DNA of 64,000 bases from Pedobacter hartonius (GTDB taxonomy: Bacteria > Bacteroidota > Bacteroidia > Sphingobacteriales > Sphingobacteriaceae), in NCBI RefSeq assembly GCF_900107535.1, contig NZ_FNRA01000013.1, positions 1-64,000 on the forward strand, in the 5' to 3' direction. Each line of letters begins with the position of its first letter. The stretch's first letter is position 1. Below are positions 63,262 to 64,000 of this stretch, one piece after another. A model generated the notes under the pieces. The model saw nothing but the letters and a program-made list of their open reading frames with translations, was not told the DNA's origin and did not search any database. The position numbers and the translations under genes were made by a program.

Positions 63262-63957
63262 TTACCGGGCAGCGGGTGCCGAAATAAAATCAATGACTGC
63301 ACAATACCTGTATCCCGGATGGGTTTTAATATTTACTCCTACAAGGCTCAGGTTGTATCCGGTTCCCAATATCGTTTTTCGGTGCCCTAAATCAGGCACA
63401 TTTTTATCCAGCAGCAGCATACATACGTTGGCCAATCCTTTTGAAAACCCAAAGGCCAGGTTTTCTGCCATTGCCCTTCGGGGATAAAATTTGGAGATCC
63501 TGTCCTTTACCGTTCTGCCATCACTGGAATTATGACCGGCCTTATTATTTTTGCTCAGGTCTTTTGCATGTTGCTGTGCAATCCAGGTGAGTGTTTCATC
63601 AGGACTAAACAGCGGCAGTCCTTTAATCTCCCGGAGATCCTGCTCCAGCCCCCGGTAGTATTTGTCCTTGCGGTTTACCTTCAGGTCGTCATAATTACTA
63701 TAGCGCTGCATATCTATATTGTAGGCATTGGCAAAATCCTGGAAGAATGTATTGAAAAATTTCTGTCCGTCTGTACGTGCGAGATTCATATAAAAGATGA
63801 TCTTTTTTTCTTCCTCGTTCAGATAATCAGTGTTTCTGGCGGTGTTAGCATTGTCGAGTTCTTCCTGGGTCCAGATATTATCGGAAGTGTAAGATTGTGC
63901 ATTTACATGGCCGAGACCAAAAAAAAGCAATAAGAAAGCAATGGGGATGAATTTCAT
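63262..63957 (-). CDS. Exported CAP-domain (SCP/PR1-like) protein
   Basis: A 231-residue protein with a signal peptide (MKFIPIAFLLLFFGLGHVNAQ) and a CAP domain at about residues 45-225: AGHNSSDGRTVKDRI near residue 141, AENLAFG near residue 167 and GHRKTILG near residue 194 are the conserved blocks. The function of bacterial CAP proteins is mostly unknown. It is complete within the window, 43 bases from the right edge. Confidence 0.88.
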   Translation of the reverse strand: MKFIPIAFLLLFFGLGHVNAQSYTSDNIWTQEELDNANTARNTDYLNEEEKKIIFYMNLARTDGQKFFNTFFQDFANAYNIDMQRYSNYDDLKVNRKDKYYRGLEQDLREIKGLPLFSPDETLTWIAQQHAKDLSKNNKAGHNSSDGRTVKDRISKFYPRRAMAENLAFGFSKGLANVCMLLLDKNVPDLGHRKTILGTGYNLSLVGVNIKTHPGYRYCAVIDFISAPAAR

Positions 63958-64000
63958 TTATGGTTAGCGTCGGTATCGGGTTTTAGATCTCTATCCCTCC

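Overview
The window is chromosomal DNA from a member of the Bacteroidota, most likely a Sphingobacteriales organism close to Pedobacter. The signs are several TAnnTTTG-type -7 boxes, starts without evident Shine-Dalgarno sites, a Bacteroidota-style division cluster ending in ftsZ, a small histone H1-like protein, TonB and PorT-type outer membrane proteins, and a 7TM-type histidine kinase. The genus is inference; the phylum is well supported. Almost everything is core metabolism or envelope biology. I see no prophage, insertion sequence, CRISPR array, tRNA or defence island.

Layout. 0-1.8 kb: the 3' end of one 5S rRNA, a retropepsin-like protease with a PDZ domain on the minus strand, and a complete second 5S rRNA, each 5S with its own terminator. 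1.9-4.9 kb: a GAPDH overlapping a GNAT acetyltransferase, then pgk. 4.9-21.2 kb: the division and cell-wall cluster mraZ-rsmH-ftsL-ftsI-murE-mraY-murD-ftsW-murG-murC-ftsQ-ftsA-ftsZ, tightly packed on the plus strand, with direct-repeat candidate MraZ sites in front of it and three DnaA-box-like 9-mers between ftsA and ftsZ. 21.3-28 kb: an alpha-oxoamine synthase, the histone H1-like gene, dapA, ligA, an AcpH-like gene and tyrS. 28-32.5 kb: a LuxE-like acyl-protein synthetase, a small membrane protein and a penicillin acylase on the minus strand, followed by a decayed second copy of the last two. 32.6-41.2 kb: a TonB-dependent receptor, an outer-membrane-like protein, a GH31 alpha-glucosidase and glgB. 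41.2-42 kb: a non-coding stretch holding an alpha/beta-hydrolase remnant and a perfect 21-bp hairpin. 42-47 kb: a glycolytic block (pfkA, a BadF-type kinase paralogue and a second GAPDH), a Nudix-type regulator and a BadF-type kinase. 47.5-54.9 kb: threonine aldolase, a biotin carboxylase, riboflavin synthase, a small coiled-coil protein, a histidine kinase, a PorT-type protein and a YihY-type membrane protein. 55-62.6 kb: phenylalanine/tyrosine catabolism (hppD, hmgA, a fumarylacetoacetase and a flavin reductase, plus phenylalanine hydroxylase followed by an SDR). 62.7-64 kb: GtrA and CAP-domain proteins.

How the genes work together. The division cluster makes lipid II and the divisome; the DNPR motif of MurE predicts meso-diaminopimelate peptidoglycan, and dapA nearby feeds that branch. 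Two GAPDHs of different sequence type, pgk and pfkA cover glycolysis, and GH31 plus GlgB act on alpha-glucans. PhhA, HPPD, HmgA and FAH convert phenylalanine towards fumarate and acetoacetate; the maleylacetoacetate isomerase and the aminotransferase are not in the window.

There is no obvious new multi-gene system. The most informative non-standard signals are the decayed acylase/membrane-protein duplication at 32.0-32.5 kb, the DnaA-box-like cluster before ftsZ, a kinase-like protein lacking its phosphate-1 aspartate inside the pfkA-gapA block, an enlarged phenylalanine hydroxylase coupled to an SDR, and several operator-like inverted repeats in front of carbon-metabolism genes.
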